From CAYVQE01 sp964633205 (GTDB lineage: Bacteria; Myxococcota; B64-G9), in contig CAZWFN010000214.1 in NCBI GenBank assembly GCA_964633205.1, forward strand, positions 1 to 8,145: a stretch of 8,145 nucleotides of DNA, read 5' to 3'. A program made the position numbers and the translations under genes. Shown piece after piece: positions 1-6,799 of this stretch. The notes under the pieces were generated by a model. That model was not told where the DNA came from, did no database searches, and saw nothing but the letters and a program-made list of their open reading frames with translations. How positions within the stretch are numbered: the first letter of the stretch is position 1; every line of letters starts with the position of its first letter.

Positions 1-86
1 TGACTGTTGGCCGGGCGCTCAGCTCAATCAGAAACCTCTACAGCGCGGATCGCTCACCCCACCCGGCCCCTCGATCGCAAGCGGAA

Positions 87-102
87 CCCACCCCGCGGTG
101 GG
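87..102. repeat. GC-rich inverted repeat in the leader region
   Basis: CCCACC (87-92) and GGTGGG (97-102) are perfect inverted arms around a 4-base centre (CCGC). No T-run follows on either strand, so it is not a convincing intrinsic terminator. It lies about 35 bases upstream of the proposed -35 box of the M50 gene, so it could be a protein-binding site or the 3' hairpin of a gene ending left of the window. In DNA this GC-rich a 6-base arm can arise by chance. I see no coding evidence in 1-212. Confidence 0.2.
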
Positions 103-136
103 GCTGTCCCAAGTGGCAGCCGCAGCCGGGGCCGGC

Positions 137-166
137 TTGCAATGCCGGCGGGCGCGACTACATTAT
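137..166 (+). promoter_or_regulatory. Putative sigma-70-type promoter for the M50 protease gene
   Basis: TTGCAA (137-142) matches 4 of 6 bases of the -35 consensus. After a 16-base spacer, TACATT (159-164) matches 4 of 6 bases of the -10 consensus; CATTAT at 161-166 with an 18-base spacer is the alternative reading. The short A/T-containing stretch stands out in a very GC-rich leader. Transcription would begin near 171-173, giving a leader of about 40 bases before the ATG at 213. This would exclude the in-frame ATG at 165 as the translation start. It is a pattern match only. Confidence 0.4.
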
Positions 167-193
167 GGGTGGAGTCGTGGCTCGAGCCGCTAC

Positions 194-200
194 GAGGAGG
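194..200 (+). promoter_or_regulatory. Ribosome binding site deciding the start at 213
   Basis: GAGGAGG at 194-200 is a strong Shine-Dalgarno sequence 12 bases before the ATG at 213. The spacing is slightly long. The alternative in-frame ATG at 165 has no comparable site at the usual distance and would add an N-terminal stretch rich in Arg and Ser that is unlike the start of an M50 protein. Confidence 0.6.
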
Positions 201-212
201 TCGCCAAGCAGC

Positions 213-1073
<861 letters not shown>

Positions 1074-1076
<3 letters not shown>

Positions 1077-1102
1077 GCCGACGGACCTGAGCGACCGGCT
1101 CA
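1074..1102. terminator. Possible bidirectional terminator spanning two stop codons
   Basis: TGAGCCG (1074-1080) and CGGCTCA (1096-1102) form perfect 7-base inverted arms around a 15-base loop between the convergent M50 and M2 genes. The outer three bases of each arm are the TGA stop codons of the two genes. No T-tract follows on either strand, so this is at best a weak or Rho-assisted terminator. Confidence 0.3.
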
Positions 1103-2827
1103 ATCGGTGCCGGTGACGAACTGCTCGACGAAGAAACGCGGATCCAGCGGCTGGCCGGTGGCCTGCTCGACCAGCGCGTCCCAGCGCAAGCTGGCCCCCT
1201 TGGCGAAGACCGCCGACTTCAGCCAGGCGCCCACGTCCGGCTGGCCGGCCAGCGCCAGCTGGTTGGGGTCTTCGGCGCCCAGCCTATCGGCCAGCGTGGC
1301 CAGCAGCTGGCTGGCCAGCAGCTCGCCCAGCAGGTAGTTGTGGTAGTAGGCCGGCCACACGGCGATGTGGATCTTCGAGGCCCAGTCCGGCGCGTCGCGC
1401 CCCTGCGGGGCGGACACGAGCTGGTAGCGTTCTTTCAGCTCCCACCACAAGGCGTTGAGATCCTGATCCGGGTCGGCGTAGAGCTGGCGCTCGAAGTACA
1501 TCATCACCATGGCCCAGCGGGCGAACACCAACATGCCCAGCCGCTGCGAGCGCGCCAGATCGCCTTCGACGGCCGCCACCCGCGCGTCCGGCGCCCCCAG
1601 TGCCTTGCGCAACCAGACCGGATTGCGCGTCTGGCGGCCGAAGAGCATGGCCACCGCCTCGGTGACGAAGGCGTGGGCCGGCTCGCGCAGCAACCAGGGC
1701 AGCTCCATGTCGAGATAGCGATCGTAGACCGCGTGGCCCATCTCGTGCAGCAGCGTCGCGGTCCACTGCTCGTCGGGCTGCAGGTTGGCCAGGATACGCA
1801 CGTCGCCCGCGCGATCGATGTGGGTGCAGTAGGCGTGGGGCATCTTGCCCTTCTTCTCGTACAGGTCGGAGCGCTCCAGGATGTCGCCCGGGTCCAGCCC
1901 GATGCCGGCGAAGTAGCGTCCGACCACCTGTCGCGGATCGGCCTCGGCGAACAGCGGATCGAGCTCCACGCCGCGCAACCGCGGCGGCTCCTGGAAGAAG
2001 GGATCGCCGAGGTGCCAGGGCTCGAGCGCAGCGGGCGCCACCCCGTAGCGCTCGGCCAGCTCGGCGCGCAGCTTCTCCATGGCCGCGGTGAAGGGGGCGT
2101 CGGTCAACCGGGCCAGCTCGTCGAACAGGGCCTGGATGCGGGCCGGATCCTGCTCGGACAACGCCAGCCGCATCTGGTAGAAGTCGGCATGGCCCAGCCG
2201 GCGGGCGGCCTGGTTGCGCAGCCGCACCAGCTCCAGCACGTCGTCGCGCACCGCCGCGCCCTTGGCCTTGTAAGCCTCCCAGGCCGCCCGGCGCCGCGCC
2301 GAATCGGTCGATTGGCGCAGGATGTCCTTGATGGCGTTGTCGCCCACCGGCTGGCCGTCGAGCTGACCGCGAAACGCGCTGAAGGTCTTTTGCACCCGAG
2401 TCGACAGCTTCACCATGCGCCGGCGCAGCTCGGCCGGCACCTGGTTGGCGGCGAAGTCGTTGCGCAGCAGGACGAGTTGGCGGGCCAACAGGGGATCTTC
2501 GATTGCGTCGGCTGCGGCGATGCGCTCGAGCAGGGCGTAGCGCTCGGGGTCGGCGTGCAGCGCCCGCAGCTCGACCTCCAGCGCCTCGACCCGCTCGTAG
2601 GCCTCGGCGTCGCCGGTGGTGGTGGCCTTCCAGTAGGCCAGCGCGGCCTGGCGCTCGAGCGCGGCAGCCTTCTCCACGTGCTGGGCGATGAAGCGGCGCA
2701 GCGTCGCCTCCGGGTCGGCCGGGGTCTCGCCGCCGCCGTCGGGTTGCGGCTTGGGGCCCGCGGCGCAGGCGCCCAGGGCCAAAGCGGCCAGTCCGGCCAC
2801 TGCGGTCCAGGTTCCGATGGGGCTCAT
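1100..2827 (-). CDS. M2 (ACE-like) zinc peptidase lipoprotein, downstream tandem copy
   Basis: This 575-residue predicted zinc dipeptidyl-carboxypeptidase-like protein would be anchored in the envelope and act on peptides in the periplasm. The N-terminus is a lipoprotein signal with lipobox L-G-A-C and acylated Cys at 21. The zinc site is HEMGH (H361, E362, H365) with third ligand E390. The stretch between them, D-M-E-L-P-W-L-L-R-E-P-A-H, parallels the ACE segment D-L-P-x-x-L-R-E-G-A-N with almost the same spacing. Further on, K485-x-H487 and Y494/Y495 plus Y498 match the ACE residues K511, H513, Y520 and Y523, which bind the substrate C-terminus and stabilise the transition state. W461-W462 and the E-R-Y-Q segment also fit M2. 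The start at 2827 has the site AAAGGA 6 bases upstream and overlaps the previous stop as ATGA. It is the second gene of a two-gene operon of paralogues. I judge it catalytically competent. The M2 family call is from memory of ACE; the exact substrate is unknown. Confidence 0.88.
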   Translation of the reverse strand: MSPIGTWTAVAGLAALALGACAAGPKPQPDGGGETPADPEATLRRFIAQHVEKAAALERQAALAYWKATTTGDAEAYERVEALEVELRALHADPERYALLERIAAADAIEDPLLARQLVLLRNDFAANQVPAELRRRMVKLSTRVQKTFSAFRGQLDGQPVGDNAIKDILRQSTDSARRRAAWEAYKAKGAAVRDDVLELVRLRNQAARRLGHADFYQMRLALSEQDPARIQALFDELARLTDAPFTAAMEKLRAELAERYGVAPAALEPWHLGDPFFQEPPRLRGVELDPLFAEADPRQVVGRYFAGIGLDPGDILERSDLYEKKGKMPHAYCTHIDRAGDVRILANLQPDEQWTATLLHEMGHAVYDRYLDMELPWLLREPAHAFVTEAVAMLFGRQTRNPVWLRKALGAPDARVAAVEGDLARSQRLGMLVFARWAMVMMYFERQLYADPDQDLNALWWELKERYQLVSAPQGRDAPDWASKIHIAVWPAYYHNYLLGELLASQLLATLADRLGAEDPNQLALAGQPDVGAWLKSAVFAKGASLRWDALVEQATGQPLDPRFFVEQFVTGTD

Positions 2828-4647
2828 GGCGCGTCCTTTCTACCCCCGCTGGAGCGGGGGCCGCGGTCGGCCTCCGGCTCGCCGGCGGGTGGGATCGGGT
2901 CTGGGCGGGCGCCGGGGCCGGCCTCGGCGGCCGGGCGCTCCAGCGCCAGCTGTTTCAAAAAGGCATCCGGTCCCGGGGCCCGGCCGATGCGCTGGCGCCA
3001 CAGCGCGTCCCAGCGCTGGCTGGCGCCCGGGGCGAACAGGATCCGGCGCAGGTGGGCACCGACCTCGGGCCCCAGCCGGGGCCAGCCGCCGAGCTCGGCG
3101 GTCAGGTGGCGCTCGAGCTGGCTGGCCAACAGGTGGCCCAGCAGCCCCTGGTGGACGCTGGCCGGTGCCAGCACCAGGTGGGCCTGGCCGGCCCAACCGG
3201 AGCCCCGGTGTCCCGCCGGCCGGGAGATGCCCTGGTAGCGCTGCTTCAGCCGCCACCACAGGGCGTCGAGATCCTGATCCGGGTCGCGGTACAGCTCGCG
3301 CTCGAAGTGGACCAGCACCAATGCGTGGCGCAGGTAGACCAGCCGCGCCCGGCGCTGGCGCAGCCCGAGCACCGGTGCGGCCAGCCGCAGGCGCTGCTCG
3401 CTGAGCCCCAACAGCCGTCTCAGCCACAGCGGTCGGCGCACCAGGCGGCCCAGCACGACGGCCACCGCCTCGCTCAACACCGGATGGGCCGGTTGGCGCA
3501 GCAGCCAGGGCAGGTGGGGGTCCACCCCGGTGTGGAACAGGCCGTGGCCCAGCTCGTGCAGCATGGTCGCCGTCCACTGGACCCCGGGCCGCACGTTGGC
3601 CAACAAGCGCACATCGCCCAGCCGATCCAGCGCCAGGCAGAAGGCATACGGGTTCTTGCCCGGCCGCTCCTCGAGATCCGAGCCCTCCAGCACCGGTGCC
3701 GGGTCGAAGCCCAGCCGGCGGATGGTGGCCACCGCCAGCTCCACCGGCGAGCGCTGGCCGAAGACCGGATCCAACCGCAGCCCGTCGCCGCTGGGCGGGC
3801 GCTGGAACTCCGGATCCGCGAAGTGCCACGGCGCCACCGCCTCGGGCTGGATGTCCCAGCGCCGCGCCAGCCGGGCCCGCAGCCGGTGCATCAAGGCTGC
3901 GTGCAGCCCGCGGCTGCGCTCGTCCAGCTCGGCCACCAGACCGCTCAGCCAGTCCGGATCGATCTCGTCGAGCTGCAGCCGCATCCGGCGGTAGTCGGCG
4001 AAGCCCAGCTCGCGGGCGGCCCGGTTGCGTTGGCGCACCAGCGCCAGCAGTTGATCGCGCAGGGCGCTGCCGCGGGCCTGCAGCACCTCCCAGGCCGCCC
4101 GCCGCCGCGCGGGGTCGTCGCAGTGGGCCAGGATGGCGTACAGGCCGTTGGCCGCGATCGGCTGGCCGGCGAGGGTGAAACGATGGGCGGCGTAGGCGCG
4201 CTCCAGCGCCAGGCCGGCGCGCACCAGCCGCGCGATCTGCTCGGCCGGCAGCTGGTTTTCGCGAAACAGAGCCAGCAGCAGCTCGAGCTGGCGGCGCAGC
4301 CCGGCATCGCGCAGGCTGTTGTCGGCCAGCAGCGCGCGCAGCCGGCGCAACACCCCGGCGTCGGCGTGCAGCTGGCGGATGCGGATCTCCAACCCGGCCA
4401 CCCGCTCGTAGTCGGCGGCCCGCCCGGAGCGCGCAGCGCGCCAGTATGCGTGGTTCAGCTCGCGGGCCAGCGGCTGCAGCCGGGAGACGTGGCGGGTCAG
4501 CAGGCGCTGGGCGGCGAGCTCCGCAGCCGCGGGCCGGACCGCTGCGGGCCCAGCGCCCGCAGCCGGGTCAGCACTTCGGTCCGGACCGTGAGCGCAGGCG
4601 CACAGCGCACCCCCCAGCAAAATCGCGACCGCCAGCCAGCGCCACAT
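2824..4647 (-). CDS. M2 (ACE-like) peptidase lipoprotein, upstream copy with altered substrate site
   Basis: This 607-residue paralogue of the next gene is collinear with it over the whole catalytic region. The start at 4647 is chosen because GGGAGG lies 4 bases upstream and because translation from there gives a lipoprotein signal, W-R-W-L-A-V-A-I-L-L-G-G-A-L-C-A-C, with likely lipid Cys at 18. The -2 Cys makes the lipobox atypical. An in-frame ATG at 4797 would bury this signal. The zinc motif HELGH (H364, E365, H368) and the third ligand E393 are kept at the same spacing. H490 matches ACE H513. However, the positions corresponding to Lys485, Tyr494, Tyr495 and Tyr498 of the other copy are Gln488, Ser497, Val498 and Gly501. 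The C-terminus carries an extra Pro/Gly-rich tail (about 571-607), probably disordered. The gene ends in an ATGA overlap with its paralogue. It is likely zinc-binding but with changed specificity or weak activity, perhaps acting as a partner of the second copy (inference). Confidence 0.85.
   Translation of the reverse strand: MWRWLAVAILLGGALCACAHGPDRSADPAAGAGPAAVRPAAAELAAQRLLTRHVSRLQPLARELNHAYWRAARSGRAADYERVAGLEIRIRQLHADAGVLRRLRALLADNSLRDAGLRRQLELLLALFRENQLPAEQIARLVRAGLALERAYAAHRFTLAGQPIAANGLYAILAHCDDPARRRAAWEVLQARGSALRDQLLALVRQRNRAARELGFADYRRMRLQLDEIDPDWLSGLVAELDERSRGLHAALMHRLRARLARRWDIQPEAVAPWHFADPEFQRPPSGDGLRLDPVFGQRSPVELAVATIRRLGFDPAPVLEGSDLEERPGKNPYAFCLALDRLGDVRLLANVRPGVQWTATMLHELGHGLFHTGVDPHLPWLLRQPAHPVLSEAVAVVLGRLVRRPLWLRRLLGLSEQRLRLAAPVLGLRQRRARLVYLRHALVLVHFERELYRDPDQDLDALWWRLKQRYQGISRPAGHRGSGWAGQAHLVLAPASVHQGLLGHLLASQLERHLTAELGGWPRLGPEVGAHLRRILFAPGASQRWDALWRQRIGRAPGPDAFLKQLALERPAAEAGPGARPDPIPPAGEPEADRGPRSSGGRKDAP
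2834..2839 (-). promoter_or_regulatory. Ribosome binding site of the downstream M2 gene
   Basis: Read on the minus strand this is AAAGGA, 6 bases before the ATG at 2827 and inside the end of the upstream coding region. It shows that the second cistron has its own initiation site in addition to coupling through the ATGA overlap. Confidence 0.65.
2843..2860 (-). repeat. Perfect GC-rich hairpin at the M2 operon junction
   Basis: CCCCCGCT (2843-2850) and AGCGGGGG (2853-2860) are perfect 8-base arms. As RNA this gives a 7-base-pair GC stem with a 4-base loop. It lies in the last codons of the upstream M2 gene, and on the minus strand it ends only 3 bases before the AAAGGA ribosome binding site of the downstream gene. 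What follows on that strand is TAGAAAGGA, not a T-run, so it is not an intrinsic terminator. Its position suggests an effect on ribosome access or mRNA stability. Function is inferred. Confidence 0.5.
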
Positions 4648-4651
4648 GACA

Positions 4652-4657
4652 CCTCCC
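4652..4657 (-). promoter_or_regulatory. Ribosome binding site deciding the start at 4647
   Basis: On the minus strand this reads GGGAGG followed by TGTC and ATG. It supports starting the upstream M2 lipoprotein at 4647 and not at the earlier in-frame ATG at 4797. Confidence 0.7.
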
Positions 4658-4673
4658 ACATCGGCCGTGGCGC

Positions 4674-4702
4674 AGTCTACCGGACCGCCGGGGTGCGTAC
4701 AA
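4674..4702 (-). promoter_or_regulatory. Weak sigma-70-like promoter candidate for the M2 operon
   Basis: On the minus strand TTGTAC (4702-4697), a 17-base spacer and TAGACT (4679-4674) resemble -35 and -10 boxes, with 3 of 6 and 4 of 6 matches. The expected start of transcription near 4667 leaves about 20 bases before the ATG at 4647. The match is weak and the true promoter may lie elsewhere in 4648-4760. Confidence 0.25.
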
Positions 4703-4720
4703 GCCGCAACATCCCTGATC

Positions 4721-4737
4721 AGCATGTCCCGGATGCT
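4721..4737. repeat. Inverted repeat in the divergent intergenic region
   Basis: AGCAT (4721-4725) and ATGCT (4733-4737) are perfect 5-base arms 7 bases apart. The 8-base palindrome CTGATCAG (4715-4722) overlaps the left arm. The centre lies about 147 bases before the predicted sigma-54 start, a distance typical of activator sites for that promoter class. It is also near the possible -35 region of the divergent M2 operon. It could be an operator, but arms this short are weak evidence. Confidence 0.25.
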
Positions 4738-4849
4738 TGACCGACTGCGGATTTCGCATATTCCATTGTGGAAGCCGCGATACGGCCGGCACCCCAAGCA
4801 GAAGCAGAAATCCCGCCAACCCAGCGCGCTAGAGCAACACTGGCCAACC

Positions 4850-4865
4850 TGGCACCGGTCTTGCT
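4850..4865 (+). promoter_or_regulatory. Sigma-54 (RpoN) -24/-12 promoter of the lipoprotein gene
   Basis: TGGCACCGGTCTTGCT matches the sigma-54 consensus TGGCACG-N4-TTGCW at every position but one. The invariant GG (4851-4852) and GC (4863-4864) are exactly 10 bases apart, as required. The predicted start of transcription is near 4876, giving a 35-base leader with the ribosome binding site GGAGGAGGAG at 4896-4905 before the ATG at 4911. Orientation, distance and intergenic position all fit. Such promoters need an ATP-dependent enhancer-binding activator; none is encoded in the window. Confidence 0.75.
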
Positions 4866-4910
4866 ACTCTATCCGGGTGCGCGGCGATTCAAGCCGGAGG
4901 AGGAGCGACG

Positions 4911-5348
4911 ATGAAACGAGCACACGCATTCTTGATGGCCGCTGTGGTGGCCCTGGCGGCTCCCGGTTGCATCTTCGTCGAGGACGGTGATCCGGACTGC
5001 TACGGCGACTACTGCGGCACCGGCAGCGGTGACATCGCCTTCTACTGGAGCTTCGAGCTGGCCGGCGGCAGCGCCACCGACTCCTGCCAGCTGGCCGACG
5101 TGGCCCGCATCGACACCGAGGTCTACGACGACCAGGGCTACCTGGAGTACTCGGTCTTCGATAGACCCTGCGGCGACCTGGGCCTGGTGCTGACCGACTT
5201 CCGGCCCGGCTACTACGAGCTGGTGCTGACCGGCGTCTGTCCGCTGGGCACGGTGACCCACGAGGGCTGGTTCGATGTCTGGGTCGAGCCCGGCGAGGTC
5301 AACGACTACGGCGTGCTCGAGCTGGACTACCTGGGCCCCTGCCGCTGA
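4911..5348 (+). CDS. Small Cys-rich acidic lipoprotein of unknown function
   Basis: This 145-residue protein has a lipoprotein signal (K-R-A-H-A-F-L-M-A-A-V-V-A-L-A-A-P-G-C) with acylated Cys at 20. The mature part is rich in Asp, Glu, Tyr and Gly and contains six further Cys (30, 35, 59, 87, 110, 144), an even number that would allow three disulfides in the periplasm or outside the cell. Regular alternation of hydrophobic and polar residues from about 41 to 140 (for example D-I-A-F-Y-W-S-F-E-L and E-G-W-F-D-V-W-V) suggests a single beta-sandwich domain. I recognise no enzyme motif. The ribosome binding site GGAGGAGGAG sits 5 bases before the ATG. It is a single-gene unit behind a sigma-54 promoter, divergent from the M2 operon and convergent with the TetR gene, so it is probably made under a particular condition. 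The gene is secure; the function is unknown. Confidence 0.85.
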   Translation: MKRAHAFLMAAVVALAAPGCIFVEDGDPDCYGDYCGTGSGDIAFYWSFELAGGSATDSCQLADVARIDTEVYDDQGYLEYSVFDRPCGDLGLVLTDFRPGYYELVLTGVCPLGTVTHEGWFDVWVEPGEVNDYGVLELDYLGPCR

Positions 5349-5369
5349 GCGCGCCTCGGTCAACGCTCA
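5346..5369. terminator. Inverted repeat at the lipoprotein/TetR convergent junction
   Basis: TGAGCG (5346-5351) and CGCTCA (5364-5369) are perfect 6-base arms around a 12-base loop. The outer three bases of each arm are the TGA stops of the two convergent genes, the same arrangement as at 1074-1102. There is no T-tract, so the terminator role is tentative. Confidence 0.25.
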
Positions 5370-5972
5370 CCCGTCCCGCGCTTTCAGCCCGCCGAGCAGC
5401 AGATCGAGCACCCGGCCGGTGAAATCCTCCAGCGACCGGCGCGAGCCGAAGCGGTAGTAGGGCGGCGTCATGAACTCGAACAGGTTGGCCAGCAGCTGGC
5501 CGGTGGCCGCCGGGTCTTCGGCCCGCAGGCTGCCGGCGGCGCAGCCCTGGCGTACGATCTCGGCCAGCAGCTCGCCGTGGCGTTCGACGTAGCGCTGCAG
5601 CCGTTCGACGATCTCGGGCAGCAGCGAGGCGATCACGTCCTCGGAGTGCGGGTAGCGCTCCACCAGGTCGAACAGGGTCATGACGCGGTAGCGCACGCAG
5701 TCGCGCAGCCTTTGTTCCGGCGGCGCAGCGACCGCGGCGATGCGCTCCAGCTCGCGGGTGATGCGCTGGTTGGTCAGATCGGTCAGCGCCAACATGATGT
5801 CGGTCTTGGAGCGGAAGTAGATGTAGATGGTGCCCTTGCCCACCCCGGCCCGCCGGGCGATGTCGCCGATGGTGGTCTTGGCATAGCCGTAGTGGCGGAT
5901 CAGGCTCCAGGCCGCGCGCAGGATGTCGTCGCGCTTGTCGCCCCGAAGGCGGGTCGGCCTGCCGGGGCTCAC
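5367..5972 (-). CDS. TetR/AcrR-family transcriptional regulator
   Basis: This 201-residue one-domain-plus-ligand-domain repressor is of usual TetR size. Residues about 13-60 form the TetR DNA-binding domain: K-R-D-D-I-L-R-A-A-W-S-L, then the turn-helix T-T-I-G-D-I-A-R-R-A-G-V, then G-K-G-T-I-Y-I-Y-F-R-S-K at 45-56. The rest is the variable helical ligand/dimer domain, with no effector predictable from sequence. I chose the GTG at 5972 because it overlaps the fdhD stop as GTGA and has GGGAG 7 bases upstream. An in-frame ATG at 6020 would add an Arg/Pro-rich stretch deep inside fdhD. It is the last gene of the redox operon, so it may regulate that operon from a promoter outside the window (inference). 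Its target could equally be elsewhere. Confidence 0.9.
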   Translation of the reverse strand: MSPGRPTRLRGDKRDDILRAAWSLIRHYGYAKTTIGDIARRAGVGKGTIYIYFRSKTDIMLALTDLTNQRITRELERIAAVAAPPEQRLRDCVRYRVMTLFDLVERYPHSEDVIASLLPEIVERLQRYVERHGELLAEIVRQGCAAGSLRAEDPAATGQLLANLFEFMTPPYYRFGSRRSLEDFTGRVLDLLLGGLKARDG

Positions 5973-6799
5973 GATCGGGCTCCCGGCGCCGCCGCGCCGG
6001 CGATGCGCTGCGGGCCGCAAGCGACCACCAGCGCCTGGCCGTCCGGAAAAACCAGGGTCAGGTTCAGCCCCTCGCCCAGCGCCACCGCCAGCGCGGTCGG
6101 TCGCGAGTTGCTGATCACCACCGGCAGCCCCGCCCGGGCCGCCTTCTGCACCAGCTCGTAGCTGTTGCGCGACGACAGCATCACGATGCGGGCCGCGTCC
6201 AGGCGACCGTCCAACAGGGCCCGACCGACGGCCTTGTCGAGCGCGTTGTGCCGGCCCACGTCCTCGGCCAGCGCGATCAGCCGCGCTTGGGCATCGAAGA
6301 GCAGGGCGGCGTGCGAGCCGCGGGTGGTCCGGTAGAGCTGCTGCCGGGAATCGAGCTCGGCGATGCAGGCGCGCAGGGTGTCGCCGCCGACGACCAGATC
6401 ATCGGTGGCCGGCTCGCAGCGCTGCTGCAGATCGGCGATCAGGGCCTTGCCGCAGACGCCGCAGCTGGTCTGGCTGACGAAGCCCCGCCGTTCGAGCAGC
6501 GCAGCCACCCGCCGCTGCCGCTCGGGCTGGAGCCAGATATCGATGGTGTTGGGGTCGGCCCGGGCGTCGTAGCCCACGGTGGCCAGGTCCTGCGGCCCGT
6601 CGATGATGCCTTCGGCCAGGCAGAAGCCGGCCGCCAGCGGCCGCTCCTCACCCGGTGTGCGCATGACCACGGCGTAGTCTCGGTCGGCGATGCGGATAAG
6701 CAGCGGTTCCTCGCGGATCAGCTCCAGGCTGGCCGCTTCGCGGCCCCCGCTGCCGACGCGGACCGCGGTCCTGGCCTCGGTGCGCTGCCCGCCGCTCAT
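5969..6799 (-). CDS. fdhD: Formate dehydrogenase accessory sulfurtransferase FdhD
   Basis: This 276-residue FdhD is the cytoplasmic maturation factor that passes sulfur from a cysteine desulfurase to the bis-MGD molybdenum/tungsten cofactor of formate dehydrogenase. It has the catalytic C-G-V-C-G motif (C113, C116), the G-S-H-A-A segment (161-165), the D-V-G-R-H-N-A-L-D-K-A-V-G signature (180-192) and S-S-R-N-S-Y-E-L-V-Q-K (209-219), in family order and at family length. The ATG at 6799 overlaps the previous stop as ATGA. There is no clear Shine-Dalgarno sequence before it (CTGCTGCGGCCG precedes), so translation probably depends on coupling to the upstream iron-sulfur subunit. Its place behind NuoF-like and HoxU-like subunits indicates a soluble NAD(P)-linked formate dehydrogenase, though no catalytic subunit is visible here. 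Confidence 0.95.
   Translation of the reverse strand: MSGGQRTEARTAVRVGSGGREAASLELIREEPLLIRIADRDYAVVMRTPGEERPLAAGFCLAEGIIDGPQDLATVGYDARADPNTIDIWLQPERQRRVAALLERRGFVSQTSCGVCGKALIADLQQRCEPATDDLVVGGDTLRACIAELDSRQQLYRTTRGSHAALLFDAQARLIALAEDVGRHNALDKAVGRALLDGRLDAARIVMLSSRNSYELVQKAARAGLPVVISNSRPTALAVALGEGLNLTLVFPDGQALVVACGPQRIAGAAAPGARS

Noticed and set aside
2843..2860. Hairpin as an intrinsic terminator between the two M2 genes
   Set aside because: No T-tract follows on either strand, and the genes overlap with an internal ribosome binding site directly after it.
1340..3238. Long plus-strand open frame (632 codons) opposite the M2 genes
   Set aside because: It runs antisense across two genes with clear M2 motifs, its translation is low-complexity His/Gln/Arg/Gly-rich, and long antisense frames are expected at this GC content.
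3052..4740. Long plus-strand open frame (562 codons) opposite the upstream M2 gene
   Set aside because: Same reasoning: a shadow of the real minus-strand gene with no recognisable domain and compositionally biased translation.
2824..4797. Longer form of the upstream M2 gene starting at 4797
   Set aside because: It would place 50 residues before a good lipoprotein signal peptide. The ATG at 4647 has a strong ribosome binding site.
5367..6020. TetR gene starting at the ATG at 6020
   Set aside because: The extra residues are Arg/Pro-rich and lie within fdhD. The GTG at 5972 gives a normal TetR N-terminus, a ribosome binding site and a GTGA overlap.
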